From Chionis minor (Eukaryota > Chordata > Aves > Charadriiformes > Chionididae): 64,000 bases of DNA. Position numbers and translations under genes: made by a program. Positions 16,900 through 32,100 of this stretch are shown here, in pieces (the stretch's first letter is position 1; each line of letters begins with the position of its first letter). The notes beneath the pieces are model-generated. The model was not told where the DNA came from. It saw nothing but the letters and a program-made list of their open reading frames with translations, and did not search any database. The DNA lies in NCBI GenBank assembly GCA_013398295.1, contig VZSF01003595.1:1-64000 (forward strand). The letters run 5' to 3'.

Positions 16900-17114
16900 C
16901 TGTTAGTAACGTACCTTCTCCTTCCCGCTCCGGGGTCCGCCGGGAGAGGGGATTGCTCCCGGGAAGGAGCAGGGGGGAAGGCGGGGCCCGGCCCCACCGC
17001 GGACAGCGCAGGGCAGGGCGGGACGCTCCGCGCTCGCCGCCGGTTGGCCGCCGCCGCGGCCCCGCCCCCCGGAAGCAGCTGTCGACGCTNCCCGGCCGCC
17101 GCCTCCCGGCCGCC
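16900..17114 (+). promoter_or_regulatory. ATP6V0A2: ATP6V0A2 CpG-rich promoter / 5' UTR
   Basis: Very GC- and CpG-rich with no TATA box. It contains a GC box (CCCCGCCCCCC, about 17060-17070), an ETS-type CCGGAAG at 17069-17075 and a GGTTGGCC inverted CCAAT-like element near 17042. It leads into a near-perfect Kozak context (GCCGCCATGG). One unresolved base (N) is at 17090. Confidence 0.65.
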
Positions 17115-20100
17115 ATGGGCTCGCTGTTCCGCGGCGAGCCGATGTGCCTGGCCCAGCTCTTCCTGCAGAGCGGCTCGGCCTACGAATGCCTCAGCGAGGT
17201 GGGCGAGCGGGGCCTGGCTGAGTTCCGAGACGTGAGTAGCGGCGAGCGGGCCCTGGCGGGCGGCGGGGCTTTCCGAGAGAACGGGGGGAGGTCGAAGGAC
17301 CCCGAGGGGGCCCGGCGCGGGGAGAGCCGAGCCGGGCAGGGCAGTTGCCGTGGGGAGGGTGCGGGTTCCGTCCCGGCGGGGTGATGTGAGAGACTGCGAG
17401 GCCGCTTCTCTTCCTCCTTTCCCCGCGGCGAGGGGCAGATGTGCGGCCCCTCTGCGTCTCCGAAGTCGGTGTGGAGCCCCAGCCTCCCCGAGATTCTAGG
17501 GAGCGGTGTTTGGGGATGACTGTACTCTCCCTCTCTCACAGGATTAGTTTAAATTCGGGGTTTTTTTTGCAGTAGGATCCCATGGGAGAGCCCACCTGAA
17601 GCCCACGGACCTTAGTCTGAGCGTATGCGCACAGCTCGTAGATAGGCCCACACCATCGGCAGAAAGAAACATCTTAGCTGTTCTGTAGGCTCATTTCTTC
17701 AACACTGCAGATTGCTGGTTTATAAAACATGTCTGTTCCTGGAGGAACAGCTCAGCTTAGAGGAAACTATGTGCCTGACTGACATAAAAATTGGGTCGGG
17801 TAATAATTAACCTTGTTTCTGCATTGCCTCATCATAATTATATGATCCTTGACTGAGACTTTGAAATTTCTTCCAAGTATTCTCCAGAAATACAGGTTGC
17901 AAAATGTTTGAAGGAAAGCTGGGAGAATTTAAATTAACGGCTAGTTAGTAAATACGGCAAGTGAGAGGACACAAACATGTAAGAATCACTACACGGGTGT
18001 TACGTTTAACATTTTGATGCCATTCCAGGTATCTGACACACCATTCATTACGGAAATAATGTATTAGTGGGTCTGATTTAAAAGCTGAGTAAGTAGTTAG
18101 GGACATTGCACACTCATAATATGGGGATGTATGTAAAAAGATTCTTTCAAAACTTAACATTTCAAATAGATTCTGTGGAAATCCATCACAAAAACTTGCT
18201 TGTAGAAGGGTTTGTTTGTTAATTTGAAGTCGTTAAGTGGTATTTTAAAACTAGAAGTAAGATTAGGAATGGTAGAGCTAGTTATTTTGTTATTTGAGTA
18301 AAACTAGCAAAAGGCAATGATAATTCTGTTTTAAAAATAAGCAACCTTGCTATTTGAAGACTTCTTAATCTTTCTAGGTTTTCATACCTTCTTAGCTGAA
18401 AAGCTCTTTGTAGGAAGAGAGCACACAGAATACATGCAAAATTGTCTCCGTGAAGTCACGGAAACAGCTGTGTTTTTATAGGGGTGGTTGCTGTTTTAAA
18501 TACCTAATAAGCATTTTGTCCTTCTCCTTCAGCTTAACCCAAATGTGAGTGTGTTTCAGAGAAAATTTGTGAATGAAGTAAAGAAGTGTGAAGAAATGGA
18601 AAGAATACTTGGTGAGCTTTGTTTTCATGTCTGCCCTTTTTTGTCTGTGGCATTATTAAAGTTTACTTTGCTAGAGTGGAACTACAGGGGCATTTTCGGG
18701 GGTTTTTAATCTTCCCAGTCTTATATGATGTGCATGCTGTAGAATCTTATAAAGATTTCATATGTATGAAAAAATACATACACCCATGTAGAGTCTTTAT
18801 GTAGATTTTTGGAGCTGGAGATGACTGTAGTACTGAATTGGGTCAGGACATACAAATACATGCCTTAATTTGTGTTGATATACTGCATCAGTATTGAGTG
18901 TATCACGGAGTCATCTAGGTTGGAAGGGACCTCTTGTGATCACCTAGTCAACCTCTAGCTCAAGTAAGGGGAGTTAGAACAGGTTGTCCAAGAGTGTGTC
19001 CGGTGGGATTTTGAATTATGGAGACTCCAAAATCTCTCTGGGCAGCCCCTTACAGCGTTTTACTGCCTATCTCTGTTTCTTGGTTTTGTGAGCTATAAAA
19101 TTTACTTAGACTGCAATGTGTATGTGCTAAATATAGGTTGGGGTTGTTTTAAGCTCGGAGGTGAGGGAGGATTGCTAATGTGTTGCCGATAAATACAGTA
19201 TTGACTGCTTAAAACTCTGCTAGGAAAATGGAAGCTTTACCCTGCGTATTTCCTCTACTATAAGATAAACCCTGTTTTTATCTTACATAACTCAATATTG
19301 TTGAACTTCCAAGCACCCTCAAAAATATCACAAGTTAATAATAATTGTATTCAGGTGGTAGTTAATGAATAGAGAAGGGTATGCAGAGCATTACAATCAA
19401 GACGCAGATTTCTTCAGCGTGTCCCGTGGAAAAGTTACCGTTAAAGGATTCTTTTTATTGGAATCTCATCAGAGGCATGTGCTGGTCATGCCAGACCATC
19501 CCAGTAGCTATTTTGGCAGTCTCCCTGCCCAGGGTGAGTTGCGTTTGTTGTCAAGGTTGCTTAAGCTGCCTTGTTTGAACACTTTTTATGCCAAACGTGG
19601 GTCACTGAGCAGAACTTCAGTTTTTGGCAGATGGCATGATTAGCACAAAGTGGTACCTTGCAGCAGCAGAGAGATACTATGAAATGTTAAAAGCTTCTTA
19701 AAAAGTACTTGTGGTTGGAAAATTTCAGTCAGAGGGCTCTGAAGATAGCTCACTTCTGCAAACTTCCAAGACAGAAGTGTTCTGTGTATTTATTCCTAGC
19801 ACTCTGTAACCCGTAGCACCCCTCTTTTTTGAAGATTAGTGTGTGTGTTGTTGCTAAAATAAATGAATGAAACAGCTAGGGCCTGATGCTGCAGTGTGAT
19901 CAGCACCATCAATAACAGCTGAAGGTCAACTATACAGCATTCTAGGAAGTATAAAGAAATGCCATTTCTTTTCTGATTCTGTTTTTCTTCTCCCTTTAGG
20001 GTATTTAGTACAAGAAATTAAAAAGGCGGATATTCCACTCCCTGAAGGAGATGTTGCTCCTCCTGCCCCCTTGCTGAAGCATACTTTAGAAATCCAGGTA

Positions 20101-23100
20101 ACTTTTCCACACAACAGATGCCAACAGTGTAGCCCTGGATCTTGGAACTTTAATTCAAACTTAATTACTTGCTATCTTACACCTATGACCTAAGTTATAA
20201 AGGTGTGGCGGGGGGGGCAGAAGCATTTACTTTCAGTTTTGTCCTTTTTTTTTTTTTTTTAATCTTTCTACCAGTGTTACTTCAAAGACTGACAGTAAGG
20301 ATTTGATATTAACACAAAATTCCCGTGAAAGGGTCAAAGCTGACTTGTGGGGTTTGCAGTTGTGTCTTTCATTTTGATGAATTGATGTATTAACACTGTT
20401 CCAGGCAAATTGTTATCTGTTGGTGTAGTCCTTGAGCCTCATTTATTGCTTTAGGACTTACCTAAGGTTGTTCTCTTGCATCCAAAATTTCCAGGGAGTG
20501 TGGGAGTTCTATGTGCCAAAGGCTCTGCAGGTTCCAGTGCTGGTTGCGTAGCAAAACATGGTGCTATTTTATCTGAATGCTTTTTCTGGTATTGTGTTAG
20601 AAGTAGAAGCTTGTAAAATGCAGGTATAGTTTTGAATGGTATTCTGTTTTGCTGTAATTCTATTAATAGAGTAGATAAGTGTCTTGGACCCTGTACTATT
20701 TGAAGTTCTGATTCCAAATCTGTGTTACTTAGCTCGGTCACAACCGTACTCAATACAAAGCAATCTTTGGTAGACGGAGGGATAAAATCTATGGAGTATC
20801 TATGAAGTTAATTAAGAAATCAGGAAACTCCCATCATTGCAACAAATTAACGTGTGCTTAAAATTCCTCCTCCCCTGATTTCCAAAACAGTATAACTGAT
20901 TCTATGTCACTTTTTCCTCCGTGTCTTAGGAACAGTTGCAGAAGCTGGAGACAGAATTGAGGGAAGTAACTAAAAACAAAGAGAAGCTGAGGAAAAACCT
21001 GCTTGAACTGACAGAATACACATGCATGTTAGAGGTCACGCAAAGATTTGTTAGGAGAACAACTGAGGTACTGGTTATGTTGTTTGACAAGGAGTGTGTG
21101 GTGTGGTATTTTTGGTGCATACTGTCAGTAGTTCTAGTTAAGGGCGTGACTTGGTGTCGGGCTTTATGGCACTGTACGTTGTTCGTTATTATTTGTGCTC
21201 AGTACCTAGAGAACCTGGCTGGCAACCTTGTCTGCTGGGCTGTGTTCATATACATAGCAAAATGCAGCCCTGAACTTACAGGAGCTTTGCAATTTCTCTT
21301 TTGAATTGTCTGAATGCTGCTGCTGATGCCAACTGAAAATGAAGGCATATTTCTGTTATTTTGATGCAAAATTGTGCAAAGAAATTTACCATGGAATCTT
21401 TGCAACACTGTAATTGCCAAGAGCAGCGTACTTGAAATCCCAAGATCTTTCTGTTGTCTGAACTGAATCCAGGAAAGGGGTTATTATTTAAATAATTTAC
21501 TTAATTAGCTTTTCTTCTTTAGAATAATAAATGAATGAAAATATTTTTTTTCCCCTGAAAGGTTTGAATGATCTTTCTTTTGTTTGCTAGTATGAATCCC
21601 GTTTACAGACAAATTATGAAGAATTTGCAACTGTGGAAAATGAGCAATTAATGGATTACAACTGTATGCACAGGCTGGGTGCCAGGCTGGGGTAGGTAAT
21701 GGTGGGTTGTCAGTGTGTGCTGTTTCAAAACTGCTTGATGAGCTGCTGTAAATAACGGACTGTTTTCTTAAAAGATGGAACGTAGTGTGACTAGTGATTT
21801 CAGATGAGCCGAACAGTTTTATACAGGGTAGGAGTCTGGCCCAAATGTACCTTTGTAACAAAACTGGATTATCTGAAGACATAAGTAGGACAGTGCCAAA
21901 AAACCTGTCACAAAACTTCCATCAAACCAAACGTGTGTTAAGGAAAAATCTTTAAATGCTTTAAATCAGTACTTTCTTCTCCTGTTCAAACTCTGTTTTC
22001 TTAACATAAACACAGTGTTTTAATCATCTGTCAGTGTCAGTTGCAAATTTAACATTACTAATGGTATTATCTACTTGCCTTTAAAATAATATATGGATAC
22101 TGGTCTCTACAACACCATTATGAATCTTACCAAGAAAAAACTAAGAACCTTATTGTAACAGAAAGAAACAATTGCAAATATAATTCTAGTTGTGTGCTCA
22201 GGCCTAACAGTCTGTTTGCTTTCCAAATAGAAATTGAGTCTATTTCATATCCCAGTTACTTCCTGTATAGGGTGATGCTTTCTTTTCTAGAGATGGCAAA
22301 TGTTAAATTATTGTGACTACGTGGTCCTGAGTGATGAGGTGCTCTGAGTTTTTAACTTTTCTTGTGGATTCTAGCTTATTTTTCAAATTTTTATCTTTCC
22401 ATAGATTCATATCTGGGTTAGTTCACATAGCAAAAGTTGAAGCATTTGAAAAAATGCTGTGGAGAGTCTGCAAAGGCTTACATATTCTTACCTATGCAGA
22501 GCTGGATCAGTCTCTGGAAGATCCAGATACAGTGAGTAAACATTATAACTATCAGTTTATTTTGTTATGTGCTTTTTATGAGACTTAGGAGAATTGCTGC
22601 TTGGGTCTGCAGTGAATGTCAATGATTTCCCAGTGCCCTTGGAGGGAAAACTTTTTTAAAGTATTAGAACTTTAAAATTAGAGGTCTTGATACCACCATA
22701 ACTAAGGAGTGGCAATTAATTTATCGTGGTTCAGCTTGATGAGTGCAGAACTTTATTGTGGTGTAGTAGTGACTTCAGGATTGGCTGCCTTGGTCAAAAT
22801 ACGTGGCATAAATGGCTGCTTGGGTATTTATTAACTAGGTCTGTACAGTGCATTACGTCTTAATAGTAAATTTATTTGTTCATCAGTAGTTATGGAAAAA
22901 AGTCTGCAGTACAGTTGGCCTTCTATGAAGTTTTTTTTCTGAACTTATAAAATTCATTTTTTGTAAATTGGCAATTATGTCTGCCTAATCTGTCACTTTT
23001 AAATTTTGCTTCAATTCTAATCTGTAACATTTTACACTTTTAAGACTTTTTTTACTAATAATTCTGAAATGGTAAAATAGAGTATTTTTTCCCCTGAAAA

Positions 23101-26100
23101 CCTTTTCTGTTTTTCCCCTGAAAACCTTTTCTGTTTTTCTCTAATATACAAAAAAAAAAAGAAATTGGCACACTGGAATTTTATTTTTTGATCTTCGCTA
23201 AAATAGTGGAAAGTTAATGGCACAACCACAGCTTTTTCTCATTACTCAAATTTGTTATCTTGCTCTGTCTTGTCACAGTGGAGTTACTGGTTAAAGCCAG
23301 ACTTCATCAACTTAACTTTTTTTTTTTTTTTTTTCCTAGGGTGAAAACACAAAATGGTTTGTTTTCTTAGTGTCCTATTGGGGTGAAAAAATTGGCCAGA
23401 AAGTTAAGAAGATTTGTGACTGGTAAGAAGTAAAACTATATATGTATAAAATTTCTTTATACCTGGATTACTTTCTTGTTAGGTTTTCCCTCTTCTCTCC
23501 TTCCTTGTAAGCGTTGATTTTTATGCAAGGTTTTTGAAGTTAAATTTGTTCCCCCTGTGCGCCATTGCATCTAGCTTTATAATTATGCAATATACAAATA
23601 AATGTATGAGTCATTTTATCTGCAGTTCTTACTGAGTACAGGCAAAATACTGATTCTCTCAGTTAAATCTCTTCCATGGTAATTAAATGCTGTGTTGCAG
23701 ATTTGACTAGGGCATGGGGTTGGGTGATTTGTTTTGCTTTAGTTTAGTTATTTAACACAAAGTTCTGTTTTTCTGTAGCTATCACTGTCATGTGTATCCC
23801 TACCCAAATACCCTGGAGGAGCGCAAGGCAGTTGTTGAAGGACTAAATGTTCGTATTCAGGATCTTCATACTGTGAGTAAATAACAGTATTCCCTTTGCT
23901 GTAGTTATTGTACCACAGGAAATTGATTGATGAATCACAGCATTCAATACATGAATGTGTTTCTAAAATACAGGCAGCTTTGGATCTGAACATGGCTGTA
24001 TGTTGTGTCCCTGGTCTTGTGTTGCACATCTCTCTTAAACTTCAGGGCATTTGGCATTGACTTCTGTCTTAAGCAATGGTTAACGTGCACTCCTACAATT
24101 GTGATCCAGCATTGGACAAACACTAGGTGCTCTCACTGTGTTTATCATAGCCACTGGTACATTTTCAATGAAATCTTTTTGTTTGGGTTGTTTTTTTTTT
24201 TTTTCCTTGGACAAAGGTGCTGCATAAAACGGAGGATTATTTACGCCAAGTCTTGTGTAAAGCATCTGAGTCCATCTATACATGGGTTATCCAAGTGAAG
24301 AAGATGAAAGCCATTTATCACGTACTCAACCTGTGCAGTTTTGATGTCACAAATAAATGTTTAATCGCTGAGGTTTGGTGTCCGGTGGCTGATCTGCAGA
24401 ATTTGCGCCATGCCTTGGAGGAAGGTTCAGTAAGTCAGCTGAATGCTCACTGATGTTAAAACTTGTCTTGAACTAACTATACAGATAAGGAAAAAATTAG
24501 TCATTTAAAATAGGCTAAAAGTAGGTATAGGCAGATCTTGGGCTCTATGAACTCATATAAACCAATTTTTTTAGCAGAGCCTGTATTTAGGGTTATGTTG
24601 GGGTGTTTTGTTTTTTTTTTGTTTTTTGTTTTTTTTTTTTTTTTTTCCTTGAATAAGAACTTCTGTGTTGGACCCAAGCCTTACAGTGCTATTTGCAGTC
24701 AAGCAGAAGGTTATGCTGAGTTCAGATCCATCTTTTTGTTTTACAAGAGGGAATTTTGCGTAACAAATTTTTGTTTTATAATATTGACTGATGATTCTGA
24801 TTTGGTATTCCATATAAAGCAAGAATTAGAACACTGTATATAATTTGTGTTTTTAGAGGAACAGATTAATGTAATTTTTTTTAAGAAGGCACAAAGGGGT
24901 AAATGTTAAACTTGGGGCTTAATTTAGGGGTGTTTCAGGATCAGTGAAACTGCTGATAGAGAAAATGTTTTCACTTTGTTTAGATCAAGTATCAACTGAG
25001 TTTTTATATAATGTGTCCTTTCTGTCTCCTTTCTGTCTGCAATTAGAGGAAGAGTGGAGCTACGATTTCTTCATTCATGAACACCATCCCAACAACACAA
25101 CCTCCCCCAACTCTGATACGAACCAATAAATTCACCTCAGGGTTCCAAAACATCGTTGATGCTTATGGAGTTGGAAACTATGGGGAAGTGAATCCAGGTT
25201 GGTCCTTCTGAAATCTGAACTGTGCGCTGTGCTATTGTTACTGCTTGCCTTGTTATGTGTTTAAATACCTTGCTGAATTAGACACTAGTAAAGGCAAAAT
25301 GGTGACAACCGTACTGCTTATTACTAGCTGCTTCAAAATTTCAGTAGCTCATACCAATGGTGCTCCAAGCAGTAAGATGGGATTTGATTTTACTGAGTTA
25401 TTTTAGCATTAAACATACTGGTAATAGCTGTATAATGTTTCTTTATATGCTTTACCCTGGAATAAGATAAGATATTTAGGGGAAAAAAGAAAACTTTGGT
25501 AATGGCTATTGATCTTACTGAAGCGTGGAGCTTCACTTGGGGGGAAAAAAAAATCCAACTTGTTGTATAGTCCAGTTATGTTTAATGTCCTTACGTATTT
25601 CTGCAGCTAGGTTGTCTGTGTCATACTGTACAGGAGAATATATGTTATAGCACAGAGCCAAAATAGCCACAGAGGAAGAACAGTTTGGGTTTCTTCTATT
25701 TGCTGGGCTCACATTACTGTCCTCAGAATTGTGGGCTAATGCTCAACTGCAGAGTTGACATTACTAAGGGAAATAGATAAGCAAGCTTTAAACAGAGTTA
25801 AATTTACAGTGTGAGGCAAAGGTCTATTAGCAGTGGGTGAACTGTATTTCAGACTTAAAGCTGAAAAGTTGAGAGGTTAAAAGTAGTTGAATTGCTTAGG
25901 TAGCAATTCAGGTAGCAACATCATCTACTGTGCTGTGTGCCTGAAATCTGTGATGTTGTCATTTCAGCGCTCTATACCATCATCACTTTTCCCTTCTTGT
26001 TTGCGGTGATGTTCGGAGACTTTGGGCATGGTCTGCTTATGTTCATATTTGCACTCCTGACAATACTGTATGAAAACCACCCTAGACTACAAAGATCACA

Positions 26101-29100
26101 AGATGAGGTAAAAGGAATTACAAATAATTTACTCCCCATCCAGCAAGATAACTTCAATTGAACAGTTACTATGTTTCTGAAAAGTACTATTTATTACACA
26201 TGTATTAGAGGGCGGGTTTTTTTCCTTTGTTTCGGGGGTTTTTTGTGTTTAAAGTTACCATATTGCTCTTGATTAGTGTGATAATCTTAACAAACTACTC
26301 ACTATTTTTGAAAGGGCAGAAATAAACAAGTTGGAATGAAAGACTGACAGAAATTAGTTGATACTGTTGGGCTTATCCTGCTAAGGCTATCTAGTGATGT
26401 GTGTGTTTTACAGAATGTGGTTACAGTGACTGTGAGGAGGAAAAAACTTTTCAAACTCCATCTTTTATTGTTTCTGAAAAGGAGTTGTAGTTTGAAATTT
26501 CTATGAAACTTAATGTTAATTAATTTTTTAATGATACGGGGTTGGAATGTGGGAATATTTGCATCTGTCATTGGAATTATGTTTAATTAAGAATGGCTGC
26601 AAATGACTAACTCCTTTAAAACTAGTCCTGACAAGGGAACGTGGTTTAAAAAGACTATGCGTTAGTGTAACAATGCCAATGAGAAAAATCTCAGTTTGTG
26701 TCATGGGAGCTTGTATGGGGACTTCAAATCTCTGCATTCAATTTAAACCACAAACATCTCTCAGAATATACTTCTTGCTGCTAGCTCTATTTCATAATGT
26801 ATATAAACCTTTGCATATAAATCACCTGACATAAAGCTGTCAATGTGGGGAGATGAGCTGTACACATTTGGTGACTGCTGTTTGTAAATTGCATATTTAC
26901 ATGCTTAAAGCAAAATTCTCTGTATTACATTTTGGTTGGCCATAGGTTTCTTCGTATTCCTTAATGACTGTTCACAAGAGTTTTTAGTTTTTAGAAGTCT
27001 TGGTATGGCCAAAAATGTGTTTCTCTTAGAAATGTATAGATAACAATTGTTCTTTTTTCCAATGCTTACAGATAATGAAAATGTTATTTGAGGGCCGATA
27101 CGTTATTTTATTAATGGGTTTGTTTTCTGTATACACTGGATTGATCTATAATGACTGCTTTTCAAAGTCATTAAATATATTTGGTTCTGGATGGAATGTT
27201 TCAGCAATGTTTGAACAGAAGGTTTGGAGGTGAGTAGCATGCCTCTGTTTGCTATATCGTTAAACAAAAATGTACTTCCTGCAACAGTTTAAGCCTCTTG
27301 GTCACCCATTTTAACTATCCTTTTATTGAGAGGAGTATGTAAATGTAGTGATGTCTAGCAAAATCATAGAACAGTTTGGGTTGGAAGGGATCTTTAAAGG
27401 TCAGCAAGTCCATCCCCCCTGCAATGAACAGAGTCCCTCCAGATGGAATCCCATCCCTCAGGCGTGTCAACCGCACCACTCAGCTTGGTGTCATCTGCAG
27501 ACTTGCTGAGGGTGCACTGGATCCCACTGTCTGTGCCGCTGATGAAGATACCGCACAGTACTGGTCCCAGTATGGACCCCTGAGGGGACACCATTTGTCA
27601 CCGATCTCCATCTGGACATTTTGCTGCTGACCACTATCCTCTGGATGCGACTATGCAACCGATTCCTCATCCAGTGAACAGTCCACCTATCAAATCCATA
27701 TCTCTGCGATTTAGAGATGATTTGGTTTTATGCTAATGAATGGTTTTTATTTGTCTCCAATTACTATATTTTCCAGGACAAGTTTCTGAATATCTATATA
27801 TCAAATTTTGAGAGGAATAGAAAACACAGGGCTAGTTTTGGAGAACTTTGTCCTAGGTCATGCTACTGGAATGAACAGCCAAGCAGCATTAGCATCTACT
27901 GTAAAGAAATTAACAGTTAATGAAATGAATTAATTACCTAGCAATCATTAGTCTTTGCACAGCTTTTCTTGAGAGATAAAAATGTAGGCTATGTGAATTG
28001 TTTAACATACTTCCTCACAAAATGGGGTAACCTCATTGTTTTGAGGTGTCACGGCCCTTTGGTATTGAAACGTTCACAGCTTGCATCTCATTTTGGCTCA
28101 AAAGCAGGAAGTGACTTGAAATAGCAGAGTGAAAACCACTGACTTTGGTTAAAATGTGAACCAGGTTGTGAATGCTGTGTTAGTTAAATACTATATGAAA
28201 GTTAGAGTGGAAACTCATCCAAATACCAAACAGAAAATAATTATCTATTATTCTTTGGGTGTTAGTGTTATTTTATAGAAAAGCAAATTGTGAACTTTTT
28301 AAATGAAATTTTCTGTTCTAGGGGAATGAAGAATAAAATACAGAAACGTTTCTTTCAGAGGCAGTTAGTGTGAATTAAGCCCAGATTGTAGATTTCTAGA
28401 GATTTTTTTTGCTATTGTTTCTATTAGCCAGGGTTTTTGTGCTTAAAAATCCTTTTATTCTTTTAAAATGTGATGGTGGGTTATCTAGTCACGTAAAGGA
28501 AAGCAGGAGCAGTGTCCTGCAGAACTGAAAGTATGTGTTGTCACTATGTTTAAACAATGTAAGATCTGACTGTGTTTTTCTCTGCAGTCTTGAGGATTTG
28601 AAGTCTCATCAATTTTTAACGCTGGATCCAAATGTTACTGGTGTATACAATGGAGCTTATCCCTTTGGAATTGATCCGGTTAGTTTTATTCTTTTAAATT
28701 ATCCACTTGTGATGATCAGTCATTCGTAAATTAGATTTTAATCTTTTTAAAAAAGAGCTTTTCCCTTAATGAGTCAAAGAAAGACTTAACTATTTCCGTG
28801 AAATTCAAATTTCAGTTGTGATCCCCGTTTGAGGTAGCATATTGGTCTCCAGTAGAGAAAGGATGCTGTTTTATTCCTTCTGTTAGACTGTCCTTTAATG
28901 CTAGTTTTGTCTTCTCTTCTTCAGATATGGAATTTGGCAAGCAACCGTCTCAGTTTTTTAAATTCTTTCAAAATGAAAATGTCTGTGATTTTTGGAGTGA
29001 CTCACATGACATTTGGAGTTGTATTGGGGGTATTTAACCACTTGTAAGTACAAGAACTTAAGATGATGTTAACATAGTTTTTGTCAAGTCTTGAATTATA

Positions 29101-32100
29101 ACAGATAATCTGGTAAGAGAAACTGGAACAATTTTTAAAAAATGGAATAATAGTAATTGTGAAAGCTGTTCTTTTTTTTAAAAAAAGAAAAGACAGTAAC
29201 AGAGAGGTTTTCCTTGACATAAATAAGACGATGGATCAGTATTATGCCAAAAAACCTAAAGATACATATTAATACAAGATTTTACTTCACTTTTTACTGA
29301 AGAGATACATGCCTCATGTGGTCTTAGTTTCCACTGACATACCCAGGCAAAATTTCACTGAATATGAAGAAATCAGTTCTGGATTGTAATTTCGGTCTTG
29401 CTGAAAAGTGCTGGGTACTGTTCTGTTTTATTGAAATTATGTTTGGGCCATGCATTTATCTTGATCTTTCTTTGCAAAACTTATTTCTAATTTTTTCCCC
29501 ATTTTTATCTTTCAGGCATTTCAAGAAGAAGTATAATATTTATTTGGTTTTTCTTCCTGAACTTTTATTCATGATGTGCATCTTTGGCTACCTTGTGTTT
29601 ATGATCTTCTTTAAATGGCTAGCGTACTCTGCAGAGGACTCCACGTCTGCTCCTAGTATTCTGATCACATTTATTAACATGTTCCTATTTCCTGGTGGTG
29701 ATACAGAGGTCTTCTACGCCGGACAAGTTAGTAGTGTTCTTAAGAGCTTCTGAAGATCCCGTTGTTCCTTATGCAGATAACACATTACCAGTCACAATAG
29801 GCTGATATCCGAGTGTTTCCCTAGGAAGGGGAATGTATCAAGCTAAGGGGAAATTGAATTAACATTATGATTAAAAAAACATACTTACTCTTTAATTGGT
29901 TGTAAGATTTTTACGTAGTCACTTGTGAAAATACCTGTTTCTATAACAAAATCTTCCATGTTAAAATTAAGGCTAGAGAACGGAGTCTCAAGCTTGTAAT
30001 TTTGATGCTTTTCTATGTGCTGTAAATAATCTTACAAAACCGAGTATCAGTAATGCCTTAATCTAGAACCCAGTCCTGAAGATGATGGGTGTCTGTAACC
30101 CAATTTAAGGACTTGACTAAGTAAAATGTGTATGTTCAATTTGGAGTACATGCCCACTGAAATCAGTAGTACTTTTCTTATGCTTCAACAGGCCTTTAAA
30201 GGAAAACGGGAAGGCTTTTCCTGCTTTGGATATTGTGATCTAATCGATTTTTCTTTCTTTCTTTCTTTCCCTCCCTAACAGGTTGCTCTACAGAGGTTTT
30301 TACTTAGTATTGCTTTTCTTTCTGTTCCTGTAATGCTTTTTGGTAAACCACTTTATTTATATTGGTTGCACAGTGGAGGCCGAGGCATTAGAATGTACAG
30401 GGTAAGTATTGAGAGACACTTACACGCTTCTTCAGTATCTGCTGTTGTAGTGCATATAGAATAATGTCCTTACTAGATATTTCTACTCAACTTGGAAAGT
30501 TTTTGACTGTAACACATAATAATGCTTTGTTCCTCGATCTCTCTTTTTGCCTTTGCCTGCAATTAAATTTTTAAAATTACACTGGCAGTCCTTGTAACAA
30601 AGGCATAATGCATTTCCGTTTTGCAGAGTGGCTACAAGCTAATTCGAAAAGAAAGCGAAGAAGAACTTTCTCTGCTGAGATCTCATGATGTGGAAGAAGG
30701 AAGCAGTCATTCAGACAGTGGGCACAGAGAGGGGGATGGAGAGGAGGTGACGTTTTTACTTAACTTCTAGTTTATATGTTCTTAAAAGCAAATTAGAAGC
30801 AGAAAATCAAGAAGATAACCTGTACGCTGAGTTCCTGGAAGTTTTCAAGAAAATGAGCTGAGCCTTTACAAAGACCTCGATGTCTGAATGCAATGCACTT
30901 ATTTTTATTTGTTGCTATTTTATCATTATTTCTCGGTGTATTCGGATTGCTCCAGTAAACCAGAATCTGTCTGTGGTGGTGAACAGGAAGAGTGCTTTAT
31001 TTGCATCTAAGACTGTAATTTTTCTTAAATTGAAAAGTGGGATAAAAATATTTGGATTTATGTGGTTTTATGGATTCTTAAAGGCAAGAGAACGGCTGCC
31101 CAGCTTCCTGTTAATTAATCTTGGCTTTTCATCCAGACAAAAGTCTTTTAATGTCTGCAGAACACATCTTGTGATGAGGATTATTGCTAACGGGGGTTGG
31201 GAGACATGAGCCATTCCTAGTCCTCAGCTATTACTGCTGTTCCAGTTTGGCCAAATTTTTAAAGGTCTTGACTGATTCAACTGATTTCATGTGAATGAAA
31301 AGACAAAAAATTGCTTTGATTTCGCAGTGGGCAGACTATGTATGGTACTTTCTTCACTGGGGTGGTAGACTCTTGCTTCTTACGTATAGTAAATGCAAGA
31401 ATTGTTTGCTTAAATAAAATGTGTCATAGTTCCATGCAAGGTAAATGTTGAAACTTGCAGTAATACTAGTCTTGGAACTCTTAGTTAGTGAGAAGTATGT
31501 TTAGCGTTTACAGTATTAATATAGTTAATCACTAGCATTACTAATAATTAATCCTGGTTCTGAAGGTGCAAAAATTGACATTATAAACTTATGACATCAC
31601 AATATCTATCAACAAAGTATTTGGGGAAACTAACTGGAAAGCTATAGTATCTGTGGGGTTTTTTGTAATGTTGTCTCGGTAATAAGAATCTTACACATAG
31701 CAGATATTTTTTTGCTTGATATGAAATCAATGTATTACCCTTTAATGGAATTTTTCTTCCATGTATGTTAAGATTTGCAGATGACTGTTTTTGTTCTCAT
31801 AATGTATTTTTATATTTTAGCTTAATTTTGCAGATGTCTTTATGAATCAAGCAATTCATACCATTGAATACTGTCTAGGATGTATTTCAAATACAGCCTC
31901 ATATCTGAGACTCTGGGCATTAAGTCTTGCTCATGCACGTAAGTGGGGGTTTTTGTTGTTTTTTTTTCCTGTGTCTTGATTTTTTTTTTTTTTTAATGCT
32001 GGTTAGAAGTGGGGCTGGCCTGTTGAAGTGATACTACTATGAAATCATCTTTCTCTTAATTAAAAAAAAAAAATCCCTTTTTGAACTAATCATTATCTAT

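Noticed and set aside
30251..30270. TTTC microsatellite as a separate repeat of interest
   Set aside because: It serves as the polypyrimidine tract just before the ATP6V0A2 exon 16 acceptor and is short and ordinary.
30880..31209. 109-codon open frame in ATP6V0A2 intron 17
   Set aside because: No recognisable homology, AT-rich chance composition, and the flanking exons already join in phase without it.
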